A stretch of DNA of 64,000 nucleotides from Brucella intermedia LMG 3301 (GTDB lineage: Bacteria > Pseudomonadota > Alphaproteobacteria > Rhizobiales > Rhizobiaceae), in the NCBI RefSeq assembly GCF_000182645.1, contig NZ_ACQA01000001.1, forward strand, positions 1,922,001 through 1,986,000, in the 5' to 3' direction. Below are positions 1 through 8,451 of the stretch, piece after piece; position 1 is the stretch's first letter, and each line of letters begins with the position of its first letter. The notes below the pieces were generated by a model. The model was not told the DNA's origin. It saw nothing but the letters and a program-made list of their open reading frames with translations, and ran no database searches. A program made the position numbers and the translations under genes.

Positions 1-561
1 GGCCATGTCCTCGCGCGTCCTGATCGGCGGATGCCGGTCCAGATAATCGCGATGCCCATAGATGAAGAGACGATAGGGCGTCAGTTTCTCGCTGTGATAG
101 GGACCGGTGCGCGGCATATGCAGCGTGATCGACAGTTCCGCCTCGCGGCGTGACAGCGACATGATCTGCTGGATCGTCACCACTTCCACGAACAGGCTCG
201 GATAGGATTGCGCCAGCACCGGCAGGCGGTCGGCGAGGAAGAAATTGCCAAAGCCTTCCAGCGTCGAAAGCCGCACGACGCCCGACAGCGCCGCCAGATT
301 GCCCGTGGCCTCCGTCTGGAACTTCACCGCCTCGCGTTCCATGACCTCGGCAGAGGTCACCAGCCGTTCACCGATGGGCGTCAGCAGATAGCCGCGCGGG
401 TTCCGCTCGAAAAGCTTGGTCGCCAGGGCCTGTTCCAGCCGGTCGATCCGCCGCAGCACAGTAACATGGCTGGTGCGCAATTGCCGCGCCGCCGTCGAAA
501 GCTGTCCCGTGCGGGCAACCGCCAGAAAATATTGCAGATCGTCCCATGTAAACTGCCGCAC
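1..561 (-). CDS. LysR-family transcriptional regulator (3' part outside window)
   Basis: The visible 187 codons hold a LysR-type winged helix-turn-helix (WDDLQYFLAVARTGQLSTAA near residues 5-25, then a LERNPRG-like wing, here FERNPRG) followed by the start of the effector-binding domain. I chose the GTG at 561 because GGGAGG lies a few bases upstream and the HTH begins directly after it. The gene is divergent from the transporter operon starting at 824, the usual arrangement for a LysR protein controlling its neighbour. The inducer cannot be told from sequence. The C-terminal part lies beyond the left edge. Confidence 0.85.
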   Translation of the reverse strand, partial: MRQFTWDDLQYFLAVARTGQLSTAARQLRTSHVTVLRRIDRLEQALATKLFERNPRGYLLTPIGERLVTSAEVMEREAVKFQTEATGNLAALSGVVRLSTLEGFGNFFLADRLPVLAQSYPSLFVEVVTIQQIMSLSRREAELSITLHMPRTGPYHSEKLTPYRLFIYGHRDYLDRHPPIRTREDMA

Positions 562-823
562 GCCGCCTCCCAGACAGCAGAGATGACCCACGCCACCGCC
601 TCTGTACATTTTTGAACAGACAATGTTCAAAAATTGTTGTTCTTGTACGCATTTGTCAATGCTACCGTTCAATTCAAAGCCCGGGTGGAGGAACAAACCG
701 GGCGCGGGCAGAGGGCGAACGGCGAAGAGGAAAAGCTGTTTCCCGATTTCGAAAGACTGCTTGAAGGAGGATGCCGTGCGGTTTTTCCGCAATGGCTCAA
801 GGTGTTATTGGGAGGAGCACTTC

Positions 824-2029
824 ATGAAATGTCTCGCATTGGCAACAGCGGCGCTTTTCGCCGCCACGGCTATCTCGTCGGCGGCGGAAATTTCCGACGG
901 CAAGGTCAAGATCGGTATTCTGAACGACCAGTCCGGCGTCTATGCCGATTTCGGCGGCAAATGGTCGTTCGAAGCTGCCAAGATGGCTGCCGAGGATTTC
1001 GGCGGCAAGGTGCTCGATGCGCCGATTGAAATCATCACGGCCGACCACCAGAACAAGCCGGACGTGGCCTCGAACATTGCGCGCCAGTGGTACGACACCG
1101 AGCAGGTCGATTCCATCATGGAACTGACGACCTCGTCGGTCGGCCTCGCGGTGCAGGCCCTGTCGAAGGACAAGAAAAAGATCACGATCAACACCGGCGC
1201 AGCCACCTCGGAACTGACCGGCAAGCAGTGCACGCCCTATGGCTTCCACTGGGCCTATGACACCCATGCGCTCGCCGTCGGCACCGGCGGCTCGCTCGTG
1301 CAGCAGGGCGGCGATACCTGGTACTTCCTCACCGCCGACTATGCTTTCGGCTATTCGCTGGAAGAGCAGACGACCAAGTTCGTGGAATCCAAGGGCGGCA
1401 AGGTGCTGGGTTCGGTGCGCCACCCGCTGGCGACCACCGATTATTCCTCCTTCCTGCTGCAGGCACAGGCCTCCGGCGCGAAAGTGGTCGGTCTCGCCAA
1501 TGCCGGTCTCGACACCTCCAACGCCATCAAGCAGGCGGCGGAATTCGGCATCGTTGCTGGCGGACAGCGCCTTGCAGCCCTGCTCTTCACGCTTGCCGAA
1601 GTGCATGGCCTCGGCCTCGAAGCCGCACAGGGGCTGACGCTGACAGAAGGCTTCTATTGGGACCGCGACGATGAATCGCGTGAATTCGGCAAGCGCTTCT
1701 TCGAGCGCACGGGCCGCATGCCGAACATGATTCAGGCAGGCACCTATTCTGCCGTCACGCAATATCTGAAGGCGATCAAGGAAGCAGGCACCGACGAAAC
1801 CGAAGCCGTAGCCAAGAAGCTGCATGAAATGCCGGTCGAAGACGTCTTCGCCCGCCACGGCAAGGTCGGCCCCAACGGACGCATGATCTACGACATGTAT
1901 CTGATGGAAGTGAAAAAGCCTGATGAAAGCAAGGCGCCTTGGGATTATTATAAGGTCCTTGCCACCATTCCCGGCGATCAGGCCTACATGAAGCCGGAAG
2001 AAAGCGGCTGCCCGCTTGTGAAGCAGTAA
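824..2029 (+). CDS. Branched-chain amino acid-type ABC transporter, periplasmic binding protein
   Basis: A 401-residue periplasmic binding protein of the Leu/Ile/Val type I fold. Residues 1-21 form a signal peptide ending near SSAAE, and the mature protein opens with KVKIGILNDQSGVYADFGG, typical of the family. The ATG at 824 follows GGGAGGAGC with good spacing, so I prefer it to upstream in-frame starts. It is the first gene of an operon with two ATPases, two permeases and a GMC oxidoreductase. The ligand may not be an amino acid: the final gene suggests an alcohol-containing or aromatic compound, which is inference. Confidence 0.93.
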   Translation: MKCLALATAALFAATAISSAAEISDGKVKIGILNDQSGVYADFGGKWSFEAAKMAAEDFGGKVLDAPIEIITADHQNKPDVASNIARQWYDTEQVDSIMELTTSSVGLAVQALSKDKKKITINTGAATSELTGKQCTPYGFHWAYDTHALAVGTGGSLVQQGGDTWYFLTADYAFGYSLEEQTTKFVESKGGKVLGSVRHPLATTDYSSFLLQAQASGAKVVGLANAGLDTSNAIKQAAEFGIVAGGQRLAALLFTLAEVHGLGLEAAQGLTLTEGFYWDRDDESREFGKRFFERTGRMPNMIQAGTYSAVTQYLKAIKEAGTDETEAVAKKLHEMPVEDVFARHGKVGPNGRMIYDMYLMEVKKPDESKAPWDYYKVLATIPGDQAYMKPEESGCPLVKQ

Positions 2030-2043
2030 AAGAGGCTGGTTGA

Positions 2044-2859
2044 ATGAACGCAGCAACTGGCAATATGACGGCCCTGCATGAAGCAGGGCCGGACGATGGC
2101 GGCGCATCCGGCCGGACGGTTCTGTCGGCGCGCGGACTGGGCAAGTCCTTTGGTGGCTTTCACGCGGTCAGGAACGTCGATCTTGATGTGGAACATGCCC
2201 GCGTCCACGCGCTGATCGGGCCGAATGGCGCGGGCAAGACGACCGTTTTCAACCTCCTGACCAAATTCCTGCAGCCATCGAGCGGCGAGATCACGCTTCT
2301 GGGCGAAACCATCACCAGAGCCGATCCGGCCCGGGTGGCGCGCATGGGGCTGGTGCGCTCGTTCCAGATTTCGGCAACCTTTCCGCATCTGACGGTGCTG
2401 GAAAACGTCAAGGTCGCGCTGCAGCGCCCCAACGGGCTTGCCACGCAGTTCTGGCGTCCGCTGTCGGCGCTCGACCGGCTCGACGCGCAGGCGATTTCGC
2501 TTCTGGAGCGCGTCGGCCTTGCCGATGCCCGCCATGCGCTGGCCGCCGACCTGTCCTATGGCCGCAAGCGCGCGCTGGAGATCGCCACCACGCTGGCGCT
2601 CGATCCCAAGGTGCTGCTGCTCGATGAGCCGATGGCCGGCATGGGCCATGAGGACGTCCACACCATCGCCGCCCTCATCGCCGATGTGGCGAAGGACCGC
2701 GCGGTGCTGATGGTCGAACACAATCTCAAGGTGGTGGCTGACATTGCCCACCACGTCACGGTGCTGCAGCGCGGCGAAATACTTGCCTCCGGCAATTACG
2801 CCGCCGTCTCGAAGGACGAGCGCGTGCGCACCGCCTATATGGGAACCGAACATGAATAG
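2044..2859 (+). CDS. ABC transporter ATP-binding protein, LivG-like
   Basis: A 271-residue ATPase with Walker A GPNGAGKTT near residue 60, a degenerate signature (LSYGRKRALEIA) and Walker B VLLLDEP followed by MAGMG, as in LivG proteins. The N-terminal 25 residues precede the usual start of the family, so a later start is possible. It overlaps the next gene by 8 bp and lies 14 bp after the binding-protein gene, which supports one transcript. It would power uptake by the 3572-5450 permease pair at the inner membrane. Confidence 0.93.
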   Translation: MNAATGNMTALHEAGPDDGGASGRTVLSARGLGKSFGGFHAVRNVDLDVEHARVHALIGPNGAGKTTVFNLLTKFLQPSSGEITLLGETITRADPARVARMGLVRSFQISATFPHLTVLENVKVALQRPNGLATQFWRPLSALDRLDAQAISLLERVGLADARHALAADLSYGRKRALEIATTLALDPKVLLLDEPMAGMGHEDVHTIAALIADVAKDRAVLMVEHNLKVVADIAHHVTVLQRGEILASGNYAAVSKDERVRTAYMGTEHE

Positions 2860-3571
2860 AGGCCAACCGCTATTGTCCGTGCGCGGGCTCAATGCCTGGT
2901 ATGGCGAAAGCCATGCCCTGCACGGCGTCGACCTCGATATCTGGCCCGGCGAGACGATCACGCTTCTGGGCCGCAACGGCGTCGGCAAGACGACGACGCT
3001 GCGCGCCATCATGGGCATCATCCGCAAGCGCACCGGCACCATCACGCTAGACGGCAAGGACATCATGCGCGTGCCGTTGCACCGCATCGCCTATGCGGGT
3101 CTGGGCTTTGTTCCCGAAGAACGCGGCATCTTCGCCACCTTGAACGTGCACGAAAACCTGCTTCTGCCGCCGGTCGTCGCCAGGGACGGCCAGAGCGCCA
3201 TGTCGCTCGATGAGATCTACGAACTCTTTCCCAACCTGCATGAACGCCGCAACAGCCCCGGCACCAAGCTGTCGGGCGGTGAGCAGCAGATGCTGGCGAT
3301 TGCGCGCATCCTGCGCACCGGCGTCAAGGTGCTGCTCCTCGACGAGCCGACCGAGGGGCTTGCCCCCGTCATCGTGCAGCGCATCGGCGATGTGCTGGTG
3401 GAACTGAAGAAACGCGGCATGACCGTGCTTCTGGTCGAGCAGAACTTCCGCTTTGCCGCCAAGGTCGCCGACCGCTTCTACCTCATGGATCATGGCGTGG
3501 TGACGGACAACTTCCCCACCGCCGAACTGCCCGCCCGCATGGCAGAACTCACGCATGCATTGGGGGTCTGA
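2852..3571 (+). CDS. ABC transporter ATP-binding protein, LivF-like
   Basis: A 239-residue ATPase with Walker A GRNGVGKTT, signature LSGGEQQMLAIAR, Walker B VLLLDEPTEGLAP and the switch histidine region LLVEQN. This is standard LivF length and motif content. The ATG at 2852 overlaps the stop of the LivG-like gene (ATGAATAG), indicating translational coupling. Its stop is directly followed by the permease start at 3572. It forms the heterodimeric ATPase with the preceding product. Confidence 0.94.
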   Translation: MNRGQPLLSVRGLNAWYGESHALHGVDLDIWPGETITLLGRNGVGKTTTLRAIMGIIRKRTGTITLDGKDIMRVPLHRIAYAGLGFVPEERGIFATLNVHENLLLPPVVARDGQSAMSLDEIYELFPNLHERRNSPGTKLSGGEQQMLAIARILRTGVKVLLLDEPTEGLAPVIVQRIGDVLVELKKRGMTVLLVEQNFRFAAKVADRFYLMDHGVVTDNFPTAELPARMAELTHALGV

Positions 3572-4459
3572 ATGACAATGATTTTTGGAATACCCTTGCA
3601 GGCACTTCTCGGGCAGTTGCTGGTCGGCCTCATCAACGGCTCCTTCTATGCGATGCTGAGCCTCGGCCTTGCCATCATCTTCGGCCTCCTGCGCATCATC
3701 AACTTCGCCCATGGCGCGCAATATATGCTGGGGGCCTTTGTCGGCTATCTGCTGTTGAGCTGGCTCGGCATCGGCTACTGGCCGGCGCTGATCCTCGCCC
3801 CGCTCATCGTCGGGCTGGGCGGCGCGATCGTGGAGCGCGTGGCGCTGTCGCGGCTCTATAATCTCGACCCGCTCTATGGCCTGCTCTTCACCTTCGGCCT
3901 GGCGCTCGTGATCGAAGGCACGTTCCGCTATTATTATGGCGCGGCGGGCCAGCCCTATGCGGTGCCGCCGTCGCTTGCGGGCGGACATAATCTGGGCTTC
4001 ATGTTCCTGCCGAACTATCGCGCCTGGGTGGTCGTCGCCTCGCTCATCGTCTGCCTTGGCACATGGCTCCTGATCGAAAAGACCAAGCTGGGCGCCTATC
4101 TGCGCGCCGCGACGGAAAACCCGACGCTGGTGAAAGCCTTCGGCATCAATGTTCCGCTGCTTCTGACTTTCACCTATGCGCTCGGTGCCGCCCTTGCCGG
4201 ACTTGCGGGCATCATGGCCGCGCCGATCTATCAGGTCAGCCCGCTGATGGGCTCCAACATCATCATCGTGGTCTTTGCCGTGGTGGTGGTCGGCGGCATG
4301 GGATCGATCCTCGGCGCCATCATCACCGGCTATGTGCTGGGGCTGGCGGAAGGTCTCACCAAGGTCTTCTATCCCGAAGCTTCCAGCATCGTCATCTTCG
4401 TCATCATGGCTATCGTTCTTCTGGTGCGCCCCGCCGGACTGTTCGGGAAGGAGGCCTGA
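3572..4459 (+). CDS. Branched-chain amino acid-type ABC permease, LivH-like
   Basis: A 295-residue integral membrane protein with about eight hydrophobic segments and family signatures GLINGSFYAMLSLGLAIIFG near the N terminus and ATENPTLVKAFGIN in the cytoplasmic coupling loop. The start codon immediately follows the upstream stop (TGAATG). It pairs with the LivM-like permease that begins 2 bp after its stop. Confidence 0.94.
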   Translation: MTMIFGIPLQALLGQLLVGLINGSFYAMLSLGLAIIFGLLRIINFAHGAQYMLGAFVGYLLLSWLGIGYWPALILAPLIVGLGGAIVERVALSRLYNLDPLYGLLFTFGLALVIEGTFRYYYGAAGQPYAVPPSLAGGHNLGFMFLPNYRAWVVVASLIVCLGTWLLIEKTKLGAYLRAATENPTLVKAFGINVPLLLTFTYALGAALAGLAGIMAAPIYQVSPLMGSNIIIVVFAVVVVGGMGSILGAIITGYVLGLAEGLTKVFYPEASSIVIFVIMAIVLLVRPAGLFGKEA

Positions 4460-4460
4460 C

Positions 4461-5450
4461 ATGGCTGATACCGCTCTCAAGGCAAATACGGCCTCGCGCG
4501 ACAGCAAGGCGCCTGCCGTCAACAGCCTCTCGGCCGTCATCCTCGGCATTGCCCTTGTCGGGCTGCTGGCCGCACCCTTCATGGTGTATCCGATCTTCCT
4601 GATGAAGATGCTGTGCTTCGCGCTGTTCGCCTCCGCCTTCAATCTTCTTCTCGGCTACACCGGCATCCTGTCCTTCGGCCATGCCGCCTTCTTCGGCGGC
4701 GCGGCCTATATCACCGCCCATACGGTCAAGGTCTGGGGCGTCACGCCGGAGCTTGGCCTCGTGCTCGGCGTCCTTGCCGCCGCCGCGCTTGGTCTCGTCA
4801 TCGGCTATCTCGCCATCCGCCGTCAGGGCATCTATTCGACGATGATCACGCTGGCGCTGGCGCAGATGTTCTTCTTCTTCTGCCTGCAAGCATCCTTCAC
4901 CCATGGCGAGGACGGATTGCAGGGCGTGCCGCGCGGCCATCTCTTCGGCATCATCGACCTCAACCAGCCGATGACCATGTATTATTTTGTGCTGGCGGTG
5001 TTCGTGCTGGGCGTGTTCGTCATCTGGCGCATCATCAACTCGCCCTTCGGCATGATCCTGAAATCGGTGCGCGAAAACGAAAACCGCGCCATCTCGCTGG
5101 GCTATTCCGTCAACCGCTACAAGCTTGCAGCCTTCGTCATGTCGGCAGCCCTTGCAGGCCTTGCCGGCGGCCTGAAGGCGCTCGTCTTCCAGTTTGCAAC
5201 GCTGACCGATGTCGGCTGGCAGATGTCGGGCGAAGTGATCCTGATGACGCTTCTGGGCGGCATTGGCACGCTCATCGGCCCCATCGTCGGCGCCGCCTTC
5301 GTCGTCGCCCTCCAGAACTATCTCGCAACATCCGACTTCCCCGTCACGATCGTAACCGGCGTCATCTTCATGGCATGCGTCCTCCTCTTCCGTAAGGGAA
5401 TCATAGGCGAGTTCTACGCATCGCGCCTGGGAAAGAGGCTTTTCGGATAA
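4461..5450 (+). CDS. Branched-chain amino acid-type ABC permease, LivM-like
   Basis: A 329-residue permease with about eight to ten hydrophobic segments. LLGYTGILSFGHAAFFGGAA is the LivM signature, and VRENENRAISLGY is the loop that contacts the ATPase. The ATG at 4461 follows GGGAAGGAGG, a strong ribosome binding site at the end of the LivH-like gene. It completes the transporter, with a 60-bp gap before the GMC oxidoreductase gene. Confidence 0.94.
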   Translation: MADTALKANTASRDSKAPAVNSLSAVILGIALVGLLAAPFMVYPIFLMKMLCFALFASAFNLLLGYTGILSFGHAAFFGGAAYITAHTVKVWGVTPELGLVLGVLAAAALGLVIGYLAIRRQGIYSTMITLALAQMFFFFCLQASFTHGEDGLQGVPRGHLFGIIDLNQPMTMYYFVLAVFVLGVFVIWRIINSPFGMILKSVRENENRAISLGYSVNRYKLAAFVMSAALAGLAGGLKALVFQFATLTDVGWQMSGEVILMTLLGGIGTLIGPIVGAAFVVALQNYLATSDFPVTIVTGVIFMACVLLFRKGIIGEFYASRLGKRLFG

Positions 5451-5510
5451 CCGACACTGCGGGGCCGCCCGCGCGTCCGGCGGCTCCCACCTTTTACTGG
5501 ATATGAGATC

Positions 5511-7109
5511 ATGACCGACATCTACGATTACATCGTGGTTGGCGCGGGCACGGCAGGTTGCGCCCTCGCGAACCGGCTTTCCGCAGACCAGAACCGTTCC
5601 GTGCTGCTGCTTGAGGCGGGCGGAAAGGACAATTATGCCTGGATTCACATCCCCGTCGGCTATCTCTATTGCATCGGCAATCCGCGCACTGACTGGTGCT
5701 TCACCACGGAAGCCGAAGCGGGGCTGAACGGCCGTTCGCTCGGCTATCCGCGCGGCAAGGTGCTGGGCGGCTGCTCGTCCATCAACGGCATGATCTATAT
5801 GCGCGGCCAGGCACGCGATTACGACCTTTGGCGTCAGGCCGGATGCGACGGCTGGGGCTGGGACGATGTCCTGCCGCTCTTCAGGAAATCGGAAGATTAT
5901 TTTGCCGGTGCAAGCGACCTGCATGGCGCGGGCGGCGAATGGCGTGTCGAGAGCGCCCGCCTGCACTGGGATATCCTCGATGCCTTCCGCGACGCGGCAG
6001 TCTCTGCGGGCATCCCCGCCACCGACGATTTCAATCGCGGCGACAATGAAGGCGTCTCCTATTTCAAGGTCAACCAGAAGCGCGGCATCCGCTGGAACAC
6101 CGCCAAGGCCTTTCTGCGCCCGGCGCTGGATCGCAAGAACCTGACCGTTGAAACCGGCGCGCATGTCCGCCGCATCGAAATCGAGGACTTGCGCGCCACC
6201 GGCGTCACCTTCGACCAGAACGGCACGACCCGGACAGTGAAGGCACGGCGCGAAGTCATTCTCGCCGCCGGTGCGGTCGGCTCGCCGCAAATCCTTGAAT
6301 TGTCGGGCATCGGGCGCGGTGATGTGCTGCAGCAGGCAGGCATTCCGGTCAAGCTGGAGCGCAGGCAGCTCGGCGAAAACCTGCAGGATCACCTGCAATT
6401 GCGCTGCGCCTACAAGGTCACCGGCATTCCGACGCTGAACGAGAAGGCAAGCAAGCTGGTTGGCAAGGCCATGATCGGGCTTGAATATTTCCTGCGCCGC
6501 TCCGGCCCCATGTCGATGGCTCCAAGCCAGCTTGGTGTATTCACCCGCTCCGACCCGTCCTACGAGACCGCCAATCTGCAATATCACGTGCAGCCGCTCA
6601 GCCTCGAAAAGTTCGGCGAGGCCGTGCACCCCTTCCCCGCCTTTACGGCAAGCGTGTGCAATCTGCGCCCCGACAGCCGCGGCTCGATCCACATAAAGTC
6701 GCCAGACCATCGGACACAACCGGCGATCAGGCCGAATTATCTCGCCACCGAGAGCGACCGCCGTGTCGCCGCCGACGCCATCCGCCTCACCCGCCATATC
6801 GTGGCGCAGCCGCCCTTGCAGAAATTCCACCCCGAAGAATTCAAGCCCGGCCCAGCCTACGAAACGCAGGAACAGCTGGAAAAGGCGGCGGGCGATATCG
6901 GCACGACGATCTTCCACCCCGTCGGCACCTGCCGCATGGGGCAGGACGCGGAAGCAATCGTCGATCCGCGACTGCGCTTCAACGGCATTGCAGGCCTGCG
7001 CGTTGCCGACGCTTCGGTCATGCCGACCATCACGTCCGGCAACACCAACTCGCCCACTCTCATGATCGCCGAGAAGGCCGCGCAGATGATTATTGCTGAC
7101 AATCGATAA
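5511..7109 (+). CDS. GMC-family FAD-dependent alcohol/choline-type dehydrogenase
   Basis: A 532-residue GMC oxidoreductase. The N-terminal Rossmann motif (VVGAGTAGCALANRLS, residues 9-24) binds FAD, GKVLGGCSSINGM is GMC signature 1, and the C-terminal IFHPVGTCRMG histidine with TSGNTNSPTLMIAEKAA supplies the catalytic His/Asn pair. No signal peptide is seen, so it should be cytoplasmic. Its position as last gene of the transporter operon suggests that it oxidises the imported compound. Choline dehydrogenase is a common annotation for such proteins, but the sequence alone does not establish choline. Confidence 0.92.
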   Translation: MTDIYDYIVVGAGTAGCALANRLSADQNRSVLLLEAGGKDNYAWIHIPVGYLYCIGNPRTDWCFTTEAEAGLNGRSLGYPRGKVLGGCSSINGMIYMRGQARDYDLWRQAGCDGWGWDDVLPLFRKSEDYFAGASDLHGAGGEWRVESARLHWDILDAFRDAAVSAGIPATDDFNRGDNEGVSYFKVNQKRGIRWNTAKAFLRPALDRKNLTVETGAHVRRIEIEDLRATGVTFDQNGTTRTVKARREVILAAGAVGSPQILELSGIGRGDVLQQAGIPVKLERRQLGENLQDHLQLRCAYKVTGIPTLNEKASKLVGKAMIGLEYFLRRSGPMSMAPSQLGVFTRSDPSYETANLQYHVQPLSLEKFGEAVHPFPAFTASVCNLRPDSRGSIHIKSPDHRTQPAIRPNYLATESDRRVAADAIRLTRHIVAQPPLQKFHPEEFKPGPAYETQEQLEKAAGDIGTTIFHPVGTCRMGQDAEAIVDPRLRFNGIAGLRVADASVMPTITSGNTNSPTLMIAEKAAQMIIADNR

Positions 7110-7320
7110 GCAAGCCGGAAGGGCGGAAATGGCAATCCGCTCACCGTCTCGTGAACGCAATTTCGGCATTATCGCCTCGGCAAATTCTGAAATAATTTTC
7201 CTTGTTTATTGCCCGACAAAAGGGAATTATCGGCAACAAGGTGGGCAGGGGGAGAAAGATCATCTCAAAAGATCGCTTTCCGGGACCGGCTCTCCAAAGT
7301 CTTTGAACAAGGAAAACAAA

Positions 7321-8157
7321 ATGTCGTCAGTCCTTTCCCGCTATAACCTGACCCGCCGCGCCGGTCTGAAAGCCCTTCTCTTCACCGCAGCCGCACTGAC
7401 CGTCGGCTTCGCGTCGGCCCCGAGCCACGCGGAAGACAAGACCATCAAGGTCGGCATCATGGGCGGTGAAGACGAAGACGTCTGGAAAGTCGTCGCCGAA
7501 GAAGGCAAGAAGCACGGCCTCAACATCGAGCGCGTGACCTTCAACGACTACAACCAGCCGAACGAAGCTCTGGAACGCAAGGAAATCGACGCCAACGCCT
7601 TCCAGCACAAGCCTTATCTGGACGAGCAGATCAAGCAGCACGGCTACAAGATTTCCGTTGCCGGCTATACTGCCGTCTGGCCGATCGGCATCTATTCCCG
7701 CAAGCACAAGAGCCTTGACGAACTGAAGGAAGGCGCGGTCGTCGGCGTGCCGAACGATCCGTCGAACGAAGGCCGCGCGCTGCGCGTGCTGGAAGAAAAG
7801 GGCCTCATCAAGCTGAAGCCGGATGCAGGCATTCTGGCAACCCCGATCGATATCGTCGAAAACCCGAAGAAGCTTGAGATCAAGGAACTCGACGCCGGTG
7901 TCGTCGGCCGTTCCATCGATGACCTCGATGCAGCCATCGTGAACAACGACTGGGCCGCAAAGGCCGGCCTCAAGAAGGAAGAGGCAATCGGCTGGGAATC
8001 GAAGGAAAACAACCCGTACAACAACTTCATCGCGGTCCGCACCGAAGATGAAAACGCCGAATGGGTGAAGAACCTCGTGGCTTCGTTCCAGAACGACGCC
8101 GTGAAGGCCGAAATCGACCGTGCCTACAAGGGCACCGGCATCCCGGCCTGGAAATAA
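7321..8157 (+). CDS. metQ: D-methionine-binding protein MetQ (NlpA family)
   Basis: A 278-residue periplasmic binding protein of the NlpA family. Family marks include KVGIMGGEDEDVWKVVAEE, EIDANAFQHKPYLDEQ and PNDPSNEGRAL. The signal peptide carries TRRAGLKALLF, which resembles a Tat motif, and ends at SHAED without a lipobox cysteine, unlike the lipoprotein MetQ of enterobacteria. The start follows AAGGAAAAC. A terminator follows at 8179, and the metN-metI pair lies about 290 bp downstream on the same strand. Confidence 0.93.
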   Translation: MSSVLSRYNLTRRAGLKALLFTAAALTVGFASAPSHAEDKTIKVGIMGGEDEDVWKVVAEEGKKHGLNIERVTFNDYNQPNEALERKEIDANAFQHKPYLDEQIKQHGYKISVAGYTAVWPIGIYSRKHKSLDELKEGAVVGVPNDPSNEGRALRVLEEKGLIKLKPDAGILATPIDIVENPKKLEIKELDAGVVGRSIDDLDAAIVNNDWAAKAGLKKEEAIGWESKENNPYNNFIAVRTEDENAEWVKNLVASFQNDAVKAEIDRAYKGTGIPAWK

Positions 8158-8178
8158 TCGCTTTTGAAGCTTGAAAGA

Positions 8179-8210
8179 CCGCGCCGGAACCGTTTCCGGC
8201 GCGGCTTTTA
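8179..8210 (+). terminator. Rho-independent terminator after metQ
   Basis: A GC-rich inverted repeat (CCGCGCCGGAA / TTCCGGCGCGG around a short loop) is followed by CTTTTA, 21 bp after the metQ stop. It may partly uncouple the abundant binding protein from metN-metI. Confidence 0.8.
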
Positions 8211-8238
8211 TTGACGCGCGGACAAAAATTGCCCTATA

Positions 8239-8283
8239 GCATGTCTCCCGAAAGTGGGAACCGGTTTCGGGTCAAAGACATGC
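8239..8283. repeat. Palindromic intergenic element (GCATGTCT...AGACATGC)
   Basis: Inverted ends GCATGTCT/AGACATGC enclose CCCGAAAGTGGGAACCGG. It resembles the Bru-RS/RIME-type elements scattered through Brucella and rhizobia. Related copies lie at 21005 and 40704. Confidence 0.75.
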
Positions 8284-8298
8284 GATAAAACAAACAGA

Positions 8299-8340
8299 TA
8301 GAGCATTTCCAATGATTCATGAAAAACAGGAAATGCTCTA
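8299..8340. repeat. Palindromic element (TAGAGCATTTCC...GGAAATGCTCTA)
   Basis: A 12-bp inverted repeat directly follows the preceding palindrome. The two make a composite in the metQ-metN gap and could fold in RNA. Confidence 0.7.
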
Positions 8341-8451
8341 AAGCATCGCCACAGCAAAAGCTGATGGCTTGAGCGAGGCATCATCCTTCCTTGAACCTTA
8401 ATAAAACAGCCGCTGTTCGCAGCGGCCTATCCAGACATAGAAGAAACGACC

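Noticed and set aside
4410..7169. A 919-residue open frame on the minus strand, and similar long ones at 797-2107, 3047-4642 and 17233-18270.
   Set aside because: They lie opposite well-supported genes, have compositions rich in His/Arg/Asp/Gly typical of antisense frames in GC-rich DNA, and match no family.
7110..7320. SAM riboswitch upstream of metQ.
   Set aside because: I could not find SAM-II or SAM-I conserved cores or a matching pseudoknot in this leader.
8239..8340. Transcription terminator between metQ and metN.
   Set aside because: The palindromes lack T tracts and match dispersed intergenic elements found elsewhere in the window.
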